DNA of 43,187 bases from Trebonia sp036509215 (GTDB taxonomy: Bacteria > Actinomycetota > Actinomycetes > Streptosporangiales > Streptosporangiaceae): assembly GCA_036509215.1 (NCBI GenBank), contig DATCGA010000702.1, forward strand, positions 1 through 43,187, read 5' to 3'. Below the pieces are notes generated by a model. It was not told the origin of the DNA. It did no database searches and was given only the letters and a program-made list of their open reading frames with translations. This document shows, in pieces, positions 30,657 to 38,887 of the stretch. How positions within the stretch are numbered: the first letter of the stretch is position 1; each line of letters begins with the position of its first letter. Made by a program: the position numbers and the translations under genes.

Positions 30657-30685
30657 GAATGAATCTCCTAACCAGTGTTGCGCCG

Positions 30686-31699
30686 CTACTGCCAGGGACG
30701 AGCGATGATCCGGACCAGGGTGCCCGGCGTCTGCAGCCGCCGCAGCGCGTCGGGGGTGTCGTCCAGCGACACCCGCTCCGACACCAGCCGCTCGACCGGC
30801 ACCTGCCCGGACGCCAGGTAGCCGACGGACTCGCGGTAGGTCTCGTCCGAGAACGCGCACGACCCGACCACGTGATGCCCCTCGCTGATCAGCGGGAACA
30901 GCGGCACCGAGGCCGACTCGGGCGTCAGCGCGACCTCCACCACGGTCCCGCCCGGCTCGGTGACCGCGAGGGCCTCGTTGAACGCGCCAGGGGAAGCCGA
31001 GCACTCGAGCACCGCCGCGAACAGCGTGCCCGACTGCGCCGCGTACTCCGCGACCGAGGTCTCCCGGGTGTCGATCACCACGTCCGCCCCCACGTCGGCG
31101 GCGGCCGCCCGCCGCCCGGCCGACCGCCCGGCGGCCACGATCGGCCCGGCCCCGGCCAGCTTGAGCGCCATGATCGCGTACAGCCCGATCGGCCCGACCC
31201 CGTACACCAGGACCGGGTCGCCCGGCCCGACCTGGGCCAGCTTCACCGCCTGGCGCCCGACCGACAGCGGCTCAGCGTGCGACCCGAGCTCGACCGGCAG
31301 CGACGCCGGCAGCGCGACCAGCTGCCTGGCCGGCACCCGCGCGTACTCGGCGTACGCGCCCTGCGTGTTGATCCCGATGTTGGGCACCACTGGGCAGCGG
31401 AACGGTATCCCGCGCTCGCAGACCCGGCACTTGCCGCACGACCCGATCGGCGACGCGGCCACCGGCTGCCCCTCCGACCACCCGGTCACGTCCGAGCCGA
31501 GCGCCACGATCCGCCCGCTGAACTCGTGCCCCAGAATCGCCCCCGCCTCGGGCTGCCCGTTCTGCAGGGCATGCACATCCGACCCGCACAACCCGCACGC
31601 CTCAACCGAGACAATGACGTCCTCGGGTCCCGGGCTGGGGTCCGGCACATCGCCGACCGCGGTCCCGGTCTCAAGGTCCACATACTGAACCGCTCTCAC
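30686..31699 (-). CDS. Zinc-dependent medium-chain alcohol/polyol dehydrogenase
   Basis: 337 residues of the MDR family. Catalytic-zinc ligands are Cys38 (GLCGSDVH) with GHE at 57-59. The four structural-zinc cysteines are Cys88, 91, 94 and 102 (CGKCRVCERGIPFRC). The Rossmann motif is VLVYGVGPIGLYA. It resembles threonine/sorbitol/galactitol dehydrogenase-type enzymes that oxidise secondary alcohols of polyols or sugars with NAD. It is 29 bp ahead of the SDR pair and follows a 196-bp gap after the dehydratase gene. Confidence 0.93.
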   Translation of the reverse strand: MRAVQYVDLETGTAVGDVPDPSPGPEDVIVSVEACGLCGSDVHALQNGQPEAGAILGHEFSGRIVALGSDVTGWSEGQPVAASPIGSCGKCRVCERGIPFRCPVVPNIGINTQGAYAEYARVPARQLVALPASLPVELGSHAEPLSVGRQAVKLAQVGPGDPVLVYGVGPIGLYAIMALKLAGAGPIVAAGRSAGRRAAAADVGADVVIDTRETSVAEYAAQSGTLFAAVLECSASPGAFNEALAVTEPGGTVVEVALTPESASVPLFPLISEGHHVVGSCAFSDETYRESVGYLASGQVPVERLVSERVSLDDTPDALRRLQTPGTLVRIIARPWQ

Positions 31700-31794
31700 A
31701 GGCTTCCTCGCCTCCCAGAAAGATCAAAATCGCAAATCCGGATATCGAACGGACCGCCCCGACTCCCTCCCGTCAACGCACCCCCACCCGCCGC

Positions 31795-31921
31795 CAGCCC
31801 CAGCGTCGCGCCCGACCCGACCGTCGTGCCCGCCTGCGCCGTCGCCCGCGCCTCCGTCGTCACTCCAGCCCCTGTCGCTTCCCCCACCCCTGCCGTCACT
31901 TCAGCCCCAGCGTCGCGCCCG
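31795..31921. repeat. 20-bp exact direct repeat duplicating the dehydratase gene's 3' end
   Basis: CAGCCCCAGCGTCGCGCCCG occurs at 31795-31814 and 31902-31921. The second copy is the last coding part of the IlvD/Edd gene (GATLGL); the first lies in the gap after its stop. The 31700-31895 gap is a low-complexity GC stretch with no supported gene. A past local duplication is likely. Confidence 0.6.
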
Positions 31922-33617
31922 CTGCCAGCGGCGCCACGCTGCGCGCGTAGACCGACAGCCACCCGCACCCGGTCGGCGCCGCCAGCGGCGGCAAAGCCGC
32001 CCGCCGCCCGGCCAGCTGGCAGGCTTCCACCTCAAGATCGACCGTCCGCGCGTTGACGTCAATGGCGATCACGTCGCCGTCCCGCACCAGCCCGAGCGGC
32101 CCGCCCGCAGCCCCCTCGGGCGACACCTCGGCGATCACCAGGCCGCCGTTGACCAGCCCCGACATCTGCCCGTCGGTGATCACCGCGACCGACGTGGACA
32201 GCCCCGCGCCGTCGATCGCGAACATCAGGGCCGACGTCAGCCCCATCCCGGGCGACCCCCGCAGCCCGAGCCCGGTCAGCACCACCACGTCGCCCGCCTG
32301 GAAGCGCCCGGCCTTGGCCGCCGCGACCCCCTCGTCCCTGGACCGCACCACCTTGGCCGGCCCGCGGAAGGAAAGCGGCGCGTCGTCGGCCACCGTCCGC
32401 TTGAGCACCGCCCCGTCCGGCGCCAGCGACCCGCGCATGACCACGATCGCCGGGTGGGTGGCCACGGGCCTGTCCAGCGGCCGGATCACGTTCTCGTCCA
32501 CCACCAGGCCGGCCGGCACCGGGGTGCCGTCGGCTGCGGGCCGTGCCGCGATGAGCGACACGGCGTCCATAGCGTCGCCCAGCGTGCCGCCGGCCACCGT
32601 GCGCGCCGACAGGTCGAGCAGCGGCGCGAGCTGCCGCAGTAGCCCGAGCGTCCCGCCTGCCGCCTCGAACTCGGTGATCTGCGTGTTCCCGTTGGGCTTG
32701 ACGTCGGTCAGCAGCGGTACCTTCGGCGCGAGCGTCTCGAACAGCCGGTAGACGTCGACGTCCGCCCCGGCCTCGACCGCGATCGCCTGCAGGTGCTTGA
32801 GGCAGTTGACCGACCCGCCGACGGCGAGGATCGCGGTGACGGCGTTGGCAAACGCGGCCGCCGTCAGGATCGACCGGGGCCTGATGTCTTCCTCGACAAG
32901 ACCCACGATCCGCGTCCCCGCCGCCGCGACCGCGCCCCACATGGCGGGTCCGAGCGCGAGCACCGGCGTCGTGGCCGGCAGCGCCATGCCCAGGGCCTCG
33001 GCCGCGAGGTGCATCGAGTTGGCGGTGCCCATGCCGGCGCAGACGCCGGGCCCGGTCACCGCGCAGCGCGACATCTCGCCGAGCTCGTCGACCGTCATCC
33101 GCCCGGCGTTGACGTGCCCCGCGAACCGGAAGATGTCCTCGAAGTCGACCGCCTCGCCCCGGTACATCCCCGACGGCTGGTAGCCGCAGGCGACGATGAT
33201 CGTGGGGATGTTCAGCCGCCCGGCCGCCATCAGCTGGCCCGGCGTGGTCTTGTCGCACGACGCCAGGCAGACCATGCCGTCGAGCAGCGCGCCCTCGACC
33301 GCCACCTCGATGTCCGACGCGATCAGGTCGCGCGACGGCAGGATGTACTGCCCGGCCGCCCCGGCCGAGGTGATCGCGTCCGACGGCGCCGCCGTCCGCA
33401 CCTCGAACGCGACCCCGCCCGCGGCGGTGATCGCGTCCTTGAGCGGCCCCACGATCTGGTCCAGGTGCGAAAAGCACGAGGCGAGCTGCGACGAGGAGTT
33501 GACGATGGCGATCTTCGGCTTCTCCAGGTCGGCCTCGGTCAGCCCGAGCGCCGTCCACTGCGCCCGGCGCATCGCCCACGGCGTCGACCCGGGCGTGAAG
33601 TTGGAACGGAGTGTCAT
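31896..33617 (-). CDS. IlvD/Edd-family dehydratase (probable sugar-acid dehydratase)
   Basis: 573 residues. The three Fe-S cysteines are visible: Cys48 (SCFSHLD), Cys121 (ASCDKTTPGQLMAAGR) and Cys193 (GPGVCAGMGTANSM). The C-terminal swivel domain includes the active-site region GSPGMGLTSAL and ITDGQMSG. The family includes dihydroxyacid, 6-phosphogluconate and aldonate (xylonate, arabinonate, gluconate) dehydratases. In this operon an aldonate dehydratase is more likely than branched-chain amino acid synthesis. The start overlaps the FAD oxidoreductase stop (ATGA). Confidence 0.93.
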   Translation of the reverse strand: MTLRSNFTPGSTPWAMRRAQWTALGLTEADLEKPKIAIVNSSSQLASCFSHLDQIVGPLKDAITAAGGVAFEVRTAAPSDAITSAGAAGQYILPSRDLIASDIEVAVEGALLDGMVCLASCDKTTPGQLMAAGRLNIPTIIVACGYQPSGMYRGEAVDFEDIFRFAGHVNAGRMTVDELGEMSRCAVTGPGVCAGMGTANSMHLAAEALGMALPATTPVLALGPAMWGAVAAAGTRIVGLVEEDIRPRSILTAAAFANAVTAILAVGGSVNCLKHLQAIAVEAGADVDVYRLFETLAPKVPLLTDVKPNGNTQITEFEAAGGTLGLLRQLAPLLDLSARTVAGGTLGDAMDAVSLIAARPAADGTPVPAGLVVDENVIRPLDRPVATHPAIVVMRGSLAPDGAVLKRTVADDAPLSFRGPAKVVRSRDEGVAAAKAGRFQAGDVVVLTGLGLRGSPGMGLTSALMFAIDGAGLSTSVAVITDGQMSGLVNGGLVIAEVSPEGAAGGPLGLVRDGDVIAIDVNARTVDLEVEACQLAGRRAALPPLAAPTGCGWLSVYARSVAPLAAGATLGLK

Positions 33618-35023
33618 AGCACCTGCTCTGGTGGAGTGCGGCCCAGGAAGGCGCCCTGGTCTTCGAGGCGGCGCTGCAGTTCCGGCACGTCAATCTGGCC
33701 GCCCGCCACCCCGGCCGACAGCGCCATTCCGGCTGCCAGGCCCGCCGCCTCGCCCATCGCGAAGCACGGCCCGGTGACCCGCGCGGCCGACTGCGCGCCG
33801 TGCGTCATCGACGCGCACCGGCCCGCGACGTAGAGGTTGCCGGCGGCCGGCGGCACGATGATGCGGAACGGTAGCTGGTTGAACCCGCGCTCGTCCCGCT
33901 GCCAGCGGAACTCGACGTTGCCCGCCACGTGCGCCTCGACCGGCCAGCCGTTCACCCCGATGGTGTCGTCGAAGTCGGCGCAGCCGAGCACGTCGTCCTC
34001 GGTCAGCTGGTAGGCGCCGATGATCCGGCGGGTCTCGCGGATGCCGATCTGCGGTGCGATGTCGACGATGTAGGAGTCCTCGAAGCCGGGGGTGCGGTCC
34101 CTGATGAACGTGAACGCGTCCAGGGCCTGCTGCCGTCCGGTCAGCTCGCCCAGCGTGAGCTGGTCGACGTCGGTCCCGTCGATCGCGCCGCCGTCGGCGG
34201 TGCGGAGCTGGGTGAGGTTGGCCCGCCATTCAAGGGGGTTCCGCTGCGGCCGGACGATCGGCTTCTTGCGCGGGAACGTGTGCGTGCCCGCCCGCTCGGC
34301 CTCGTCCATCAGCCGCTCGACCGTCCGCCACGGGGCCGGCCCGGCCCGCCCGACGTCGACGCCGTTGATCCGGAACATCAGCGACGGGTACATCATCCCG
34401 TCGATCGGCGGCGCCTTCTCCCACGGCACCCCGGCCCAGGCGGCCAGGTCCCCGTCCCCGGACGCGTCGATGAAGAACCGCCCCCGCACTGCCTGCCGCC
34501 CCGACTTCGACTCAATAATGACCGCGTCGATTTCCGCCGCCGCCACACCGCCTGAGCCCCCACTACTCGCGCCCGACATTTCGTGATTTTTCATGACGAC
34601 GCCGACCGCCATCGCGTGGAACAGGATCCGCGCCCCCGACCTCGTCACCAGCTCGTCGGCCGCGATCTTGTAGGCCGAGATGTCGAACGCCTGGGCCGCG
34701 ATCCCGTCCGCGATCGTCAAATGCGGAGCGTTCAGCCCGTCCAGCTTTACCAGCCGATCCAGCAGCTCGTCGGCCAGCCCCCGGATCACCCGCACGTCTT
34801 GCCCGTAGGTCCGCGCGTGCAGCCCGCAGAACGTGGACAGCCCGCCCGCCGTCCCGGCCCCGCCGAGGAACCCGTACCGCTCGATCAGCAGCGTCGAGCG
34901 CCCAGCCCGGGCGGCGGCCGAGGCCGCCATGATCCCGGCCGGCCCGCCGCCGACCACGACCACGTCGAACTCGCCGTACACCGGCGTGGACCGGCTCGGC
35001 TCGTTGATCGTTTCGCCGCTCAC
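33614..35023 (-). CDS. FAD-dependent oxidoreductase (FAD_oxidored family)
   Basis: 469 residues. The dinucleotide-binding motif VVVVGGGPAGIMAASAAARA is at about 21-40, ERYGFLGGAGTAGGLSTFCG follows, then FIDASGDGDLAAWAGVP, and the C-terminal FAD motif NLYVAGRCASMTHGAQSAAR. This PF12831-type protein commonly occurs in sugar-degrading clusters; its substrate is unknown. GTG 35023 follows GAGGAGA by about 7 nt. A Gly/Ser-rich loop (ASSGGSGG, about 152-160) is unusual. It is preceded by two hairpins that separate it from the upstream gene. Confidence 0.92.
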   Translation of the reverse strand: MSGETINEPSRSTPVYGEFDVVVVGGGPAGIMAASAAARAGRSTLLIERYGFLGGAGTAGGLSTFCGLHARTYGQDVRVIRGLADELLDRLVKLDGLNAPHLTIADGIAAQAFDISAYKIAADELVTRSGARILFHAMAVGVVMKNHEMSGASSGGSGGVAAAEIDAVIIESKSGRQAVRGRFFIDASGDGDLAAWAGVPWEKAPPIDGMMYPSLMFRINGVDVGRAGPAPWRTVERLMDEAERAGTHTFPRKKPIVRPQRNPLEWRANLTQLRTADGGAIDGTDVDQLTLGELTGRQQALDAFTFIRDRTPGFEDSYIVDIAPQIGIRETRRIIGAYQLTEDDVLGCADFDDTIGVNGWPVEAHVAGNVEFRWQRDERGFNQLPFRIIVPPAAGNLYVAGRCASMTHGAQSAARVTGPCFAMGEAAGLAAGMALSAGVAGGQIDVPELQRRLEDQGAFLGRTPPEQVL

Positions 35024-35055
35024 CCGGGTCTCCTCATCGCTGCGGGGGCTGATGA

Positions 35056-35111
35056 TGGATCGCTGAGTACACCCGGATGTACCCAGCGATCCACTATCCG
35101 TGGAACCACGG
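35056..35111 (-). promoter_or_regulatory. 16-bp inverted repeat plus adjacent hairpin within the catabolic operon
   Basis: TGGATCGCTGAGTACA (35056-35071) and TGTACCCAGCGATCCA (35078-35093) pair at 15 of 16 positions around CCCGGA. Next to it CCGTGG-AA-CCACGG (35098-35111) forms a perfect second hairpin. They lie in the only sizeable gap between the 372-aa gene and the FAD gene, so they could reduce downstream expression or act as an internal operator. Confidence 0.55.
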
Positions 35112-35116
35112 TCCGT

Positions 35117-36235
35117 TCACCACTCCTGCTCTGGTCTTTGCTCTTCGACCTTGGCCACCGACGGCGGGCGGCCGACCGCGCCGAACGTCTCCACGACCGA
35201 CGACACCCCGGCGTTAGGCGCGCCCGCCACGACGACCTGCACGTCATGGGCCGAGCGGAGGATGGGCACCGGCGTGTCCAGGTCGGACGGCGCCGTCTGC
35301 GGCAGCGCGTCCGGGTGGTCGGCCGGCAGCCGCCAGCCGGTGCCCTTGGCGATCGCCTCCTTGCCCGACGCCGCCAGCTCCCGGTAGGTCCGCGATCCGC
35401 GCTCGACGATCGCCTCCTTCAGGTCCTGCTTGGACCAGCCGCGGGAGTCGAGCAGCCGCGCGTGCTCCGGGTTGAGCACGACGTAGACGGACGCGAACGC
35501 CCGCACCATCGCCCCGGTGCGCCCGATCGAGTCGGCCAGATCCTCGGCCAGCTGCTCGGGCACGATCGTGTGCCTGGCCTCGATGTGCAGCACCGAGCGG
35601 ATCACGGTCGAGGTGCAGGCGCTGTCGGTGGCCGCCAGCCCGTTGTCCACGTGCAGCGGCGCCCACGGCGAGTCCTCCTCGTTCTCGGCGATGCAGCACG
35701 AGTACTTGGCCGGGGTGCCCTGGGTGGCCTGGTCGAGCACGTGCGGCCGGAGCCCGAACGCGTTCAGCGAGCCGAGCCGGATCGCCCGCCCGATGGTCGC
35801 GTTGGCCCGGAACCCGGAGCCGTACAGGTTGCCCCGCGAGTTCAGCCCGATCGTGGTCCGGACCGGCCCGTTGACCACCGTGAACGGGGCCGTCCCGGTG
35901 GTCGACTGCCAGATCGCCTTCGACACCCCGCCGTCGCCGAGGAACGAGTCCCAGGCCGCCAGCACGACCGGGAAGTACTCGGGCAGGCAGCCGGCCAGCG
36001 CCGCGTTGATCGCTGCCAGCCGCACGGTCAGCGCCCGGTTCAGGTGCGGCATCGGAATGATCACGGCCGACGGCGCCCGCGCCGTCGTGGCCAGGAACTC
36101 GGCCAGGTACGACTCGGTGACCGGCACCACCGGGAGCCCGTCGGTCCAGCCGCGCGAGGAGTAGAACTCCATCGCGCGGCGGACCTCGGCCGGGTCGGCC
36201 AGCGGGGCGTCGTCGATCACGGGCGGCTCTTCCAT
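35117..36235 (-). CDS. Uncharacterised protein with GWTDGLPVVP motif, partner of the UGSC selenoprotein
   Basis: 372 residues. An N-terminal segment SRGWTDGLPVVPVTESYLAE (about 27-46) is a strong family signature, but no function is assigned. Other conserved-looking stretches are NGPVRTTIGLNSRGNLYGSG and KYSCCIAENEEDSPW with a Cys pair, plus a second Cys in DSACTSTVI. The C-terminal 40 residues (VQVVVAGAPNAGVSSVVETF) look like a separate small domain. No membrane segments. It starts 13 bp after the selenoprotein stop, so the two are co-expressed and may form a complex. Mechanism unknown. Confidence 0.85.
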   Translation of the reverse strand: MEEPPVIDDAPLADPAEVRRAMEFYSSRGWTDGLPVVPVTESYLAEFLATTARAPSAVIIPMPHLNRALTVRLAAINAALAGCLPEYFPVVLAAWDSFLGDGGVSKAIWQSTTGTAPFTVVNGPVRTTIGLNSRGNLYGSGFRANATIGRAIRLGSLNAFGLRPHVLDQATQGTPAKYSCCIAENEEDSPWAPLHVDNGLAATDSACTSTVIRSVLHIEARHTIVPEQLAEDLADSIGRTGAMVRAFASVYVVLNPEHARLLDSRGWSKQDLKEAIVERGSRTYRELAASGKEAIAKGTGWRLPADHPDALPQTAPSDLDTPVPILRSAHDVQVVVAGAPNAGVSSVVETFGAVGRPPSVAKVEEQRPEQEW

Positions 36236-36248
36236 CGCAACGACCTCC

Positions 36249-36809
36249 TTAGTCCGCTGGTCGGATCGTCAGGCCCGCGCCGAGCACCCGGATGATCTCC
36301 GGGAGGAAGTCGCGGGCGATTACGTCGATCTCCGCCTGAGTCCGGCTGGCGATCGGGTGCGGCACGGCCACGTACTGGTAGCCGGGGAACCCGAGCGAGC
36401 GGGCCATCGCTTCGGCGGTGATCCTGAAGGCATCGGTGCACAGGCTCACAGCGGGGATGCCAGCCCGCTCAAGCAAGATCCCATCGGCCAAACTGGCCGC
36501 GCTGCACGAGCCTCAATCGCCGATCCCGGCCACCGCGAAGTCGCAGTTGTGCAGCATCTGGTTGATCACCGACTCCTCGACCGGGGTGCCGAAGTAGCTC
36601 TTTTGGAACATCCGGACCTCCCGGACGCCGTAGTGCTCGATCAGCTCGCGCCCGACCGACTCCAGGATCGTGACCCCGTTCGGCTTGGTGTTGTCGAGCA
36701 GCCCGACGGTCAGCCCGCGCAGCGACTGCGGCCGGGGCTGCGCCAGCGTCGTGTTGGTGTCGCGCTCGCTGTCGCCGGTGGGGTCGAGCAGCCGCTCCCT
36801 GGTGCTCAT
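36249..36809 (-). CDS. UGSC-family selenoprotein (TGA at codon 99 read as selenocysteine)
   Basis: 186 residues if TGA 36515-36513 is decoded as Sec99. The frame reads GIGD-U-GSC-SAASLADGIL, exactly the U/C-G-S-C redox motif that names the UGSC-containing protein family, a bioinformatically defined selenoprotein group. Both sides of the TGA are conserved-looking: TVGLLDNTKPNGVTILESVG before it, GIPAVSLCTDAFRITAEAMA and VAVPHPIASRTQAEI after. A 6-bp hairpin with a G-first loop begins at the right distance. ATG 36809 is 16 bp after the transketolase gene. The function is probably thiol/selenol redox chemistry on an unknown substrate. Without Sec insertion the gene would be misannotated as two ORFs. 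Confidence 0.9.
36485..36499 (-). promoter_or_regulatory. Bacterial SECIS-type hairpin downstream of the Sec codon
   Basis: On the coding strand CGGCCA (36499-36494), loop GTT (36493-36491) and TGGCCG (36490-36485) form a perfect 6-bp stem. The loop begins 19 nt after the TGA and its first base is G, matching the general bacterial SECIS model (short stem, loop G in the first two positions, loop about 16-37 nt from UGA). It should recruit SelB with Sec-tRNA. Confidence 0.75.
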
Positions 36810-36825
36810 CGCGCCTCCCTTCCCC

Positions 36826-37809
36826 TCACGCCTTGGCCAGTTTCCGCGCCCGGTCGGCCACGTTGGCCACCGTCAGCCCGTAGTACTCGTACAGCTCGGC
36901 GGGCACGCCAACCTCGAGGTCCTGGTCCGGCAGCGCGACCTGGCCGAGCTTGACCGCCAGCCCGGCCCGCCCGACGGTCTCCGCGACAATGGCGCCGAGC
37001 CCGCCGACCACGGTGTGCTCCTCGACCGTGAGCACCCGGCCGGTCGTGCGGGCGCTCTCGAGCAGCGCCTCCTCGTCGTAGGGCCGCAGGTAGGCGGCGT
37101 CGAAGACGTCGGCCTCGATGCTGTCGTGCTCGAACAGCAGCTCGGCCGCCGCAGCGACCAGCCCGAGGCCCATGCCGTGGCCGATCAGCGTGATGTCGCC
37201 GCCGCTGCGGAGCCGCGGCCACTTGCCGTGGGCGTACTCGGGCGCCTGGTCGTAGACCTTGCCGACGCCCTCAGCGATCCGGATGTAGACCGGGCCGTCG
37301 AGGTTGGCGGTCGAGCGCATGAGGCTGACGGTGGAGGCCGGGTCGCCGGGGGAGAGCACGGTCGTGTTGTTCATCGTGCGCGCGATCGCGATGTCCTCGA
37401 CCGCGTAGTGCGAGGTGCCGAAGTAGCCCATCGCCAGCCCCGACAGCCGTCCGACGAGGCGGACCGGCAGGTGGTTGTAGTCCACGTCGGTGCGCCACTG
37501 CTCGGCGGTCTTGAGCATGCCGAACGGCGACATCGAGTAGATGTAGGGCCGCAGGCCCGCCGTGGCCAGGCCGGCCGCGACCGAGACCGAGTTGGTCTCG
37601 GCGATGCCGAGCTCGATGTACCGGTCGGGGAACTTGGCGATGAAGTCGGCCACCGTGTTCGACATGTCGGCCGCCATCGTGACGATCCGCTCGTCCTCGG
37701 CGCCGAGCTCGGCCACCGCGTAGCCGGCCGGGTTGGCGGTCATCGCGGTCTCGCGGTCGACGTCGCTGAAGACGTCGACCATCTTCTTCTCGGTCGGACG
37801 CTCGGTCAT
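36826..37809 (-). CDS. Transketolase C-terminal subunit (pyrimidine-binding and C domains)
   Basis: 327 residues. The pyrimidine-binding domain carries the catalytic Glu in YIELGIAETNSVSVAAGLA, and the C-terminal domain ends in GLGAIVAETVGRAGLAVKLG. With the N-terminal half encoded just upstream (ATGA overlap) it forms a split transketolase, common in archaea and sugar clusters. It transfers two-carbon units using thiamine diphosphate. In this operon it would link a ketose product to the pentose phosphate pool. Confidence 0.94.
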   Translation of the reverse strand: MTERPTEKKMVDVFSDVDRETAMTANPAGYAVAELGAEDERIVTMAADMSNTVADFIAKFPDRYIELGIAETNSVSVAAGLATAGLRPYIYSMSPFGMLKTAEQWRTDVDYNHLPVRLVGRLSGLAMGYFGTSHYAVEDIAIARTMNNTTVLSPGDPASTVSLMRSTANLDGPVYIRIAEGVGKVYDQAPEYAHGKWPRLRSGGDITLIGHGMGLGLVAAAAELLFEHDSIEADVFDAAYLRPYDEEALLESARTTGRVLTVEEHTVVGGLGAIVAETVGRAGLAVKLGQVALPDQDLEVGVPAELYEYYGLTVANVADRARKLAKA

Positions 37810-38696
37810 CGCGCGCTCCCCTCAAGCAGCTCCATGCGCTTGGTGATCTCCGAGACCACGTCGGCGTACTGCTCGGCGTCGAGCAGGCCCAGGTGCCAGG
37901 CCTGCGGCTGCTTCTCCATGAACTCGACCCCGTGCCCCTTGCGGGTGCGGGCGATGATCACGACCGGCGCCTCGCTCGACGGGTCGGGCAGCTCGTCGAG
38001 GGTCGATCTGACCGCGGGGATGTCGTTCCCGTCGATCTCCCTGACCGTCCAGCCGAACGCCTCGAATCGCTGGCCGAGCGGCTCGATGTTGATCGCCTGC
38101 GACGTCGGGCCGGCCCCGGAGAAGCCGTTCGCGTCCACGATCGCGATCAGGTTGCCCAGCTTGTAGTGGGACGCGGCCATCGCCGCCTCCCAGACCTGGC
38201 CCTCCTGCAGCTCGCCGTCGCCGGTGAGCACGAAGGTCCGGTAGTCCCGCCCGGTCAGCCGGGCCCCGAGGGCCATGCCGACGCCGACCGACAGGTTGTG
38301 GCCGAGCGAGCCGGACGAGAAGTCGATGCCGTGCGCGAGCTTCATGTTCGGGTGGTCGTTCAGCGGCGATCCGACCTTGCCGAACTGCCTGAGCCAGTCC
38401 TGCGGGTAGAACCCGAGGTCGGCCAGGACCGGCCACAGCCCGGTCGCCACGTGGCCCTTGCCGAGCAGGAACCGGTCCCGGTCCTCCCAGCGCGGCTCGT
38501 CCGGGCGCAGTCGCAGCGTCCGGTAGTAGAGCGTGGCGACGAGCTCGGCGCAGGAGAAGGTGGACGAGTAGTGGCCGAGCCCGGCCTGCCTGATCAGGTC
38601 GATGGTCTGCAGCCGAATCCAGTCCGCCCGCCGCAGGAGCTCGTTGTCGGTGACCGGTCGCCGGCGATCCAGCTGGGCGACGATGTCGTCGGGCAT
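37806..38696 (-). CDS. Transketolase N-terminal subunit (TPP-binding)
   Basis: 296 residues. The ThDP-Mg motif runs from GDGELQEGQVWEA (about 159) to IVDANGF. GLGHYSSTFSCAEL and LSKGH-like LLGKGHVATGLWPV are typical of transketolase N-domains. ATG 38696, with GAGAGG about 9 nt upstream, is preferred; the 28-residue extension to 38780 lies across the promoter. First gene of the nine-gene operon. Confidence 0.94.
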   Translation of the reverse strand: MPDDIVAQLDRRRPVTDNELLRRADWIRLQTIDLIRQAGLGHYSSTFSCAELVATLYYRTLRLRPDEPRWEDRDRFLLGKGHVATGLWPVLADLGFYPQDWLRQFGKVGSPLNDHPNMKLAHGIDFSSGSLGHNLSVGVGMALGARLTGRDYRTFVLTGDGELQEGQVWEAAMAASHYKLGNLIAIVDANGFSGAGPTSQAINIEPLGQRFEAFGWTVREIDGNDIPAVRSTLDELPDPSSEAPVVIIARTRKGHGVEFMEKQPQAWHLGLLDAEQYADVVSEITKRMELLEGSAR

Positions 38697-38751
38697 GGGC
38701 AGCTGCCTCTCGATGCTGTTCGCGGTCACCGCGGCTCGGTGACGTCGCCCC

Positions 38752-38780
38752 AGCCTAAATTCGGCCCAACTTGTTGACAA
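38752..38780 (-). promoter_or_regulatory. Promoter of the transketolase-selenoprotein operon
   Basis: On the minus strand TTGTCA (38780-38775), a 17-bp spacer and TAGGCT (38757-38752) form a good actinobacterial sigma-70-type promoter. The -35 overlaps a TTGACAAT motif, so a regulator bound there would compete with RNA polymerase. Confidence 0.6.
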
Positions 38781-38834
38781 TATGTGCGCCGATCAGCATC
38801 GCGGCTGGCCGGCTGTGCCGGTCCACAACATCCG

Positions 38835-38852
38835 GCCCCCGTAATCGGGGGC
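38835..38852. terminator. Perfect GC hairpin with TAAT loop
   Basis: GCCCCCG (38835-38841) pairs with CGGGGGC (38846-38852) around TAAT, followed by ATTTATAG. It lies in the divergent control region, so it may be a leader attenuator or insulator rather than a gene-end terminator. Confidence 0.4.
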
Positions 38853-38873
38853 ATTTATAGTGCTCATCAGGGC

Positions 38874-38887
38874 CATCAATATTGATG
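38874..38887. promoter_or_regulatory. CATCAATATTGATG palindrome
   Basis: A perfect 14-bp AT-rich palindrome centred between the divergent operons, a typical form for a dimeric repressor site. Confidence 0.45.

Noticed and set aside
29793..31004. 403-aa version of the second SDR
   Set aside because: The extension is a shadow of the zinc dehydrogenase; GTG 30656 has a proper ribosome binding site.
31696..31968. 90-codon minus-strand frame after the dehydratase
   Set aside because: Gly/Ala/Thr low-complexity reading of a GC-rich gap overlapping the dehydratase end; no ribosome site or family.
36513..36515. TGA as an ordinary stop with a pseudogene downstream
   Set aside because: The exact UGSC motif, continued reading frame and a correctly spaced SECIS-type hairpin make selenocysteine decoding far more likely.
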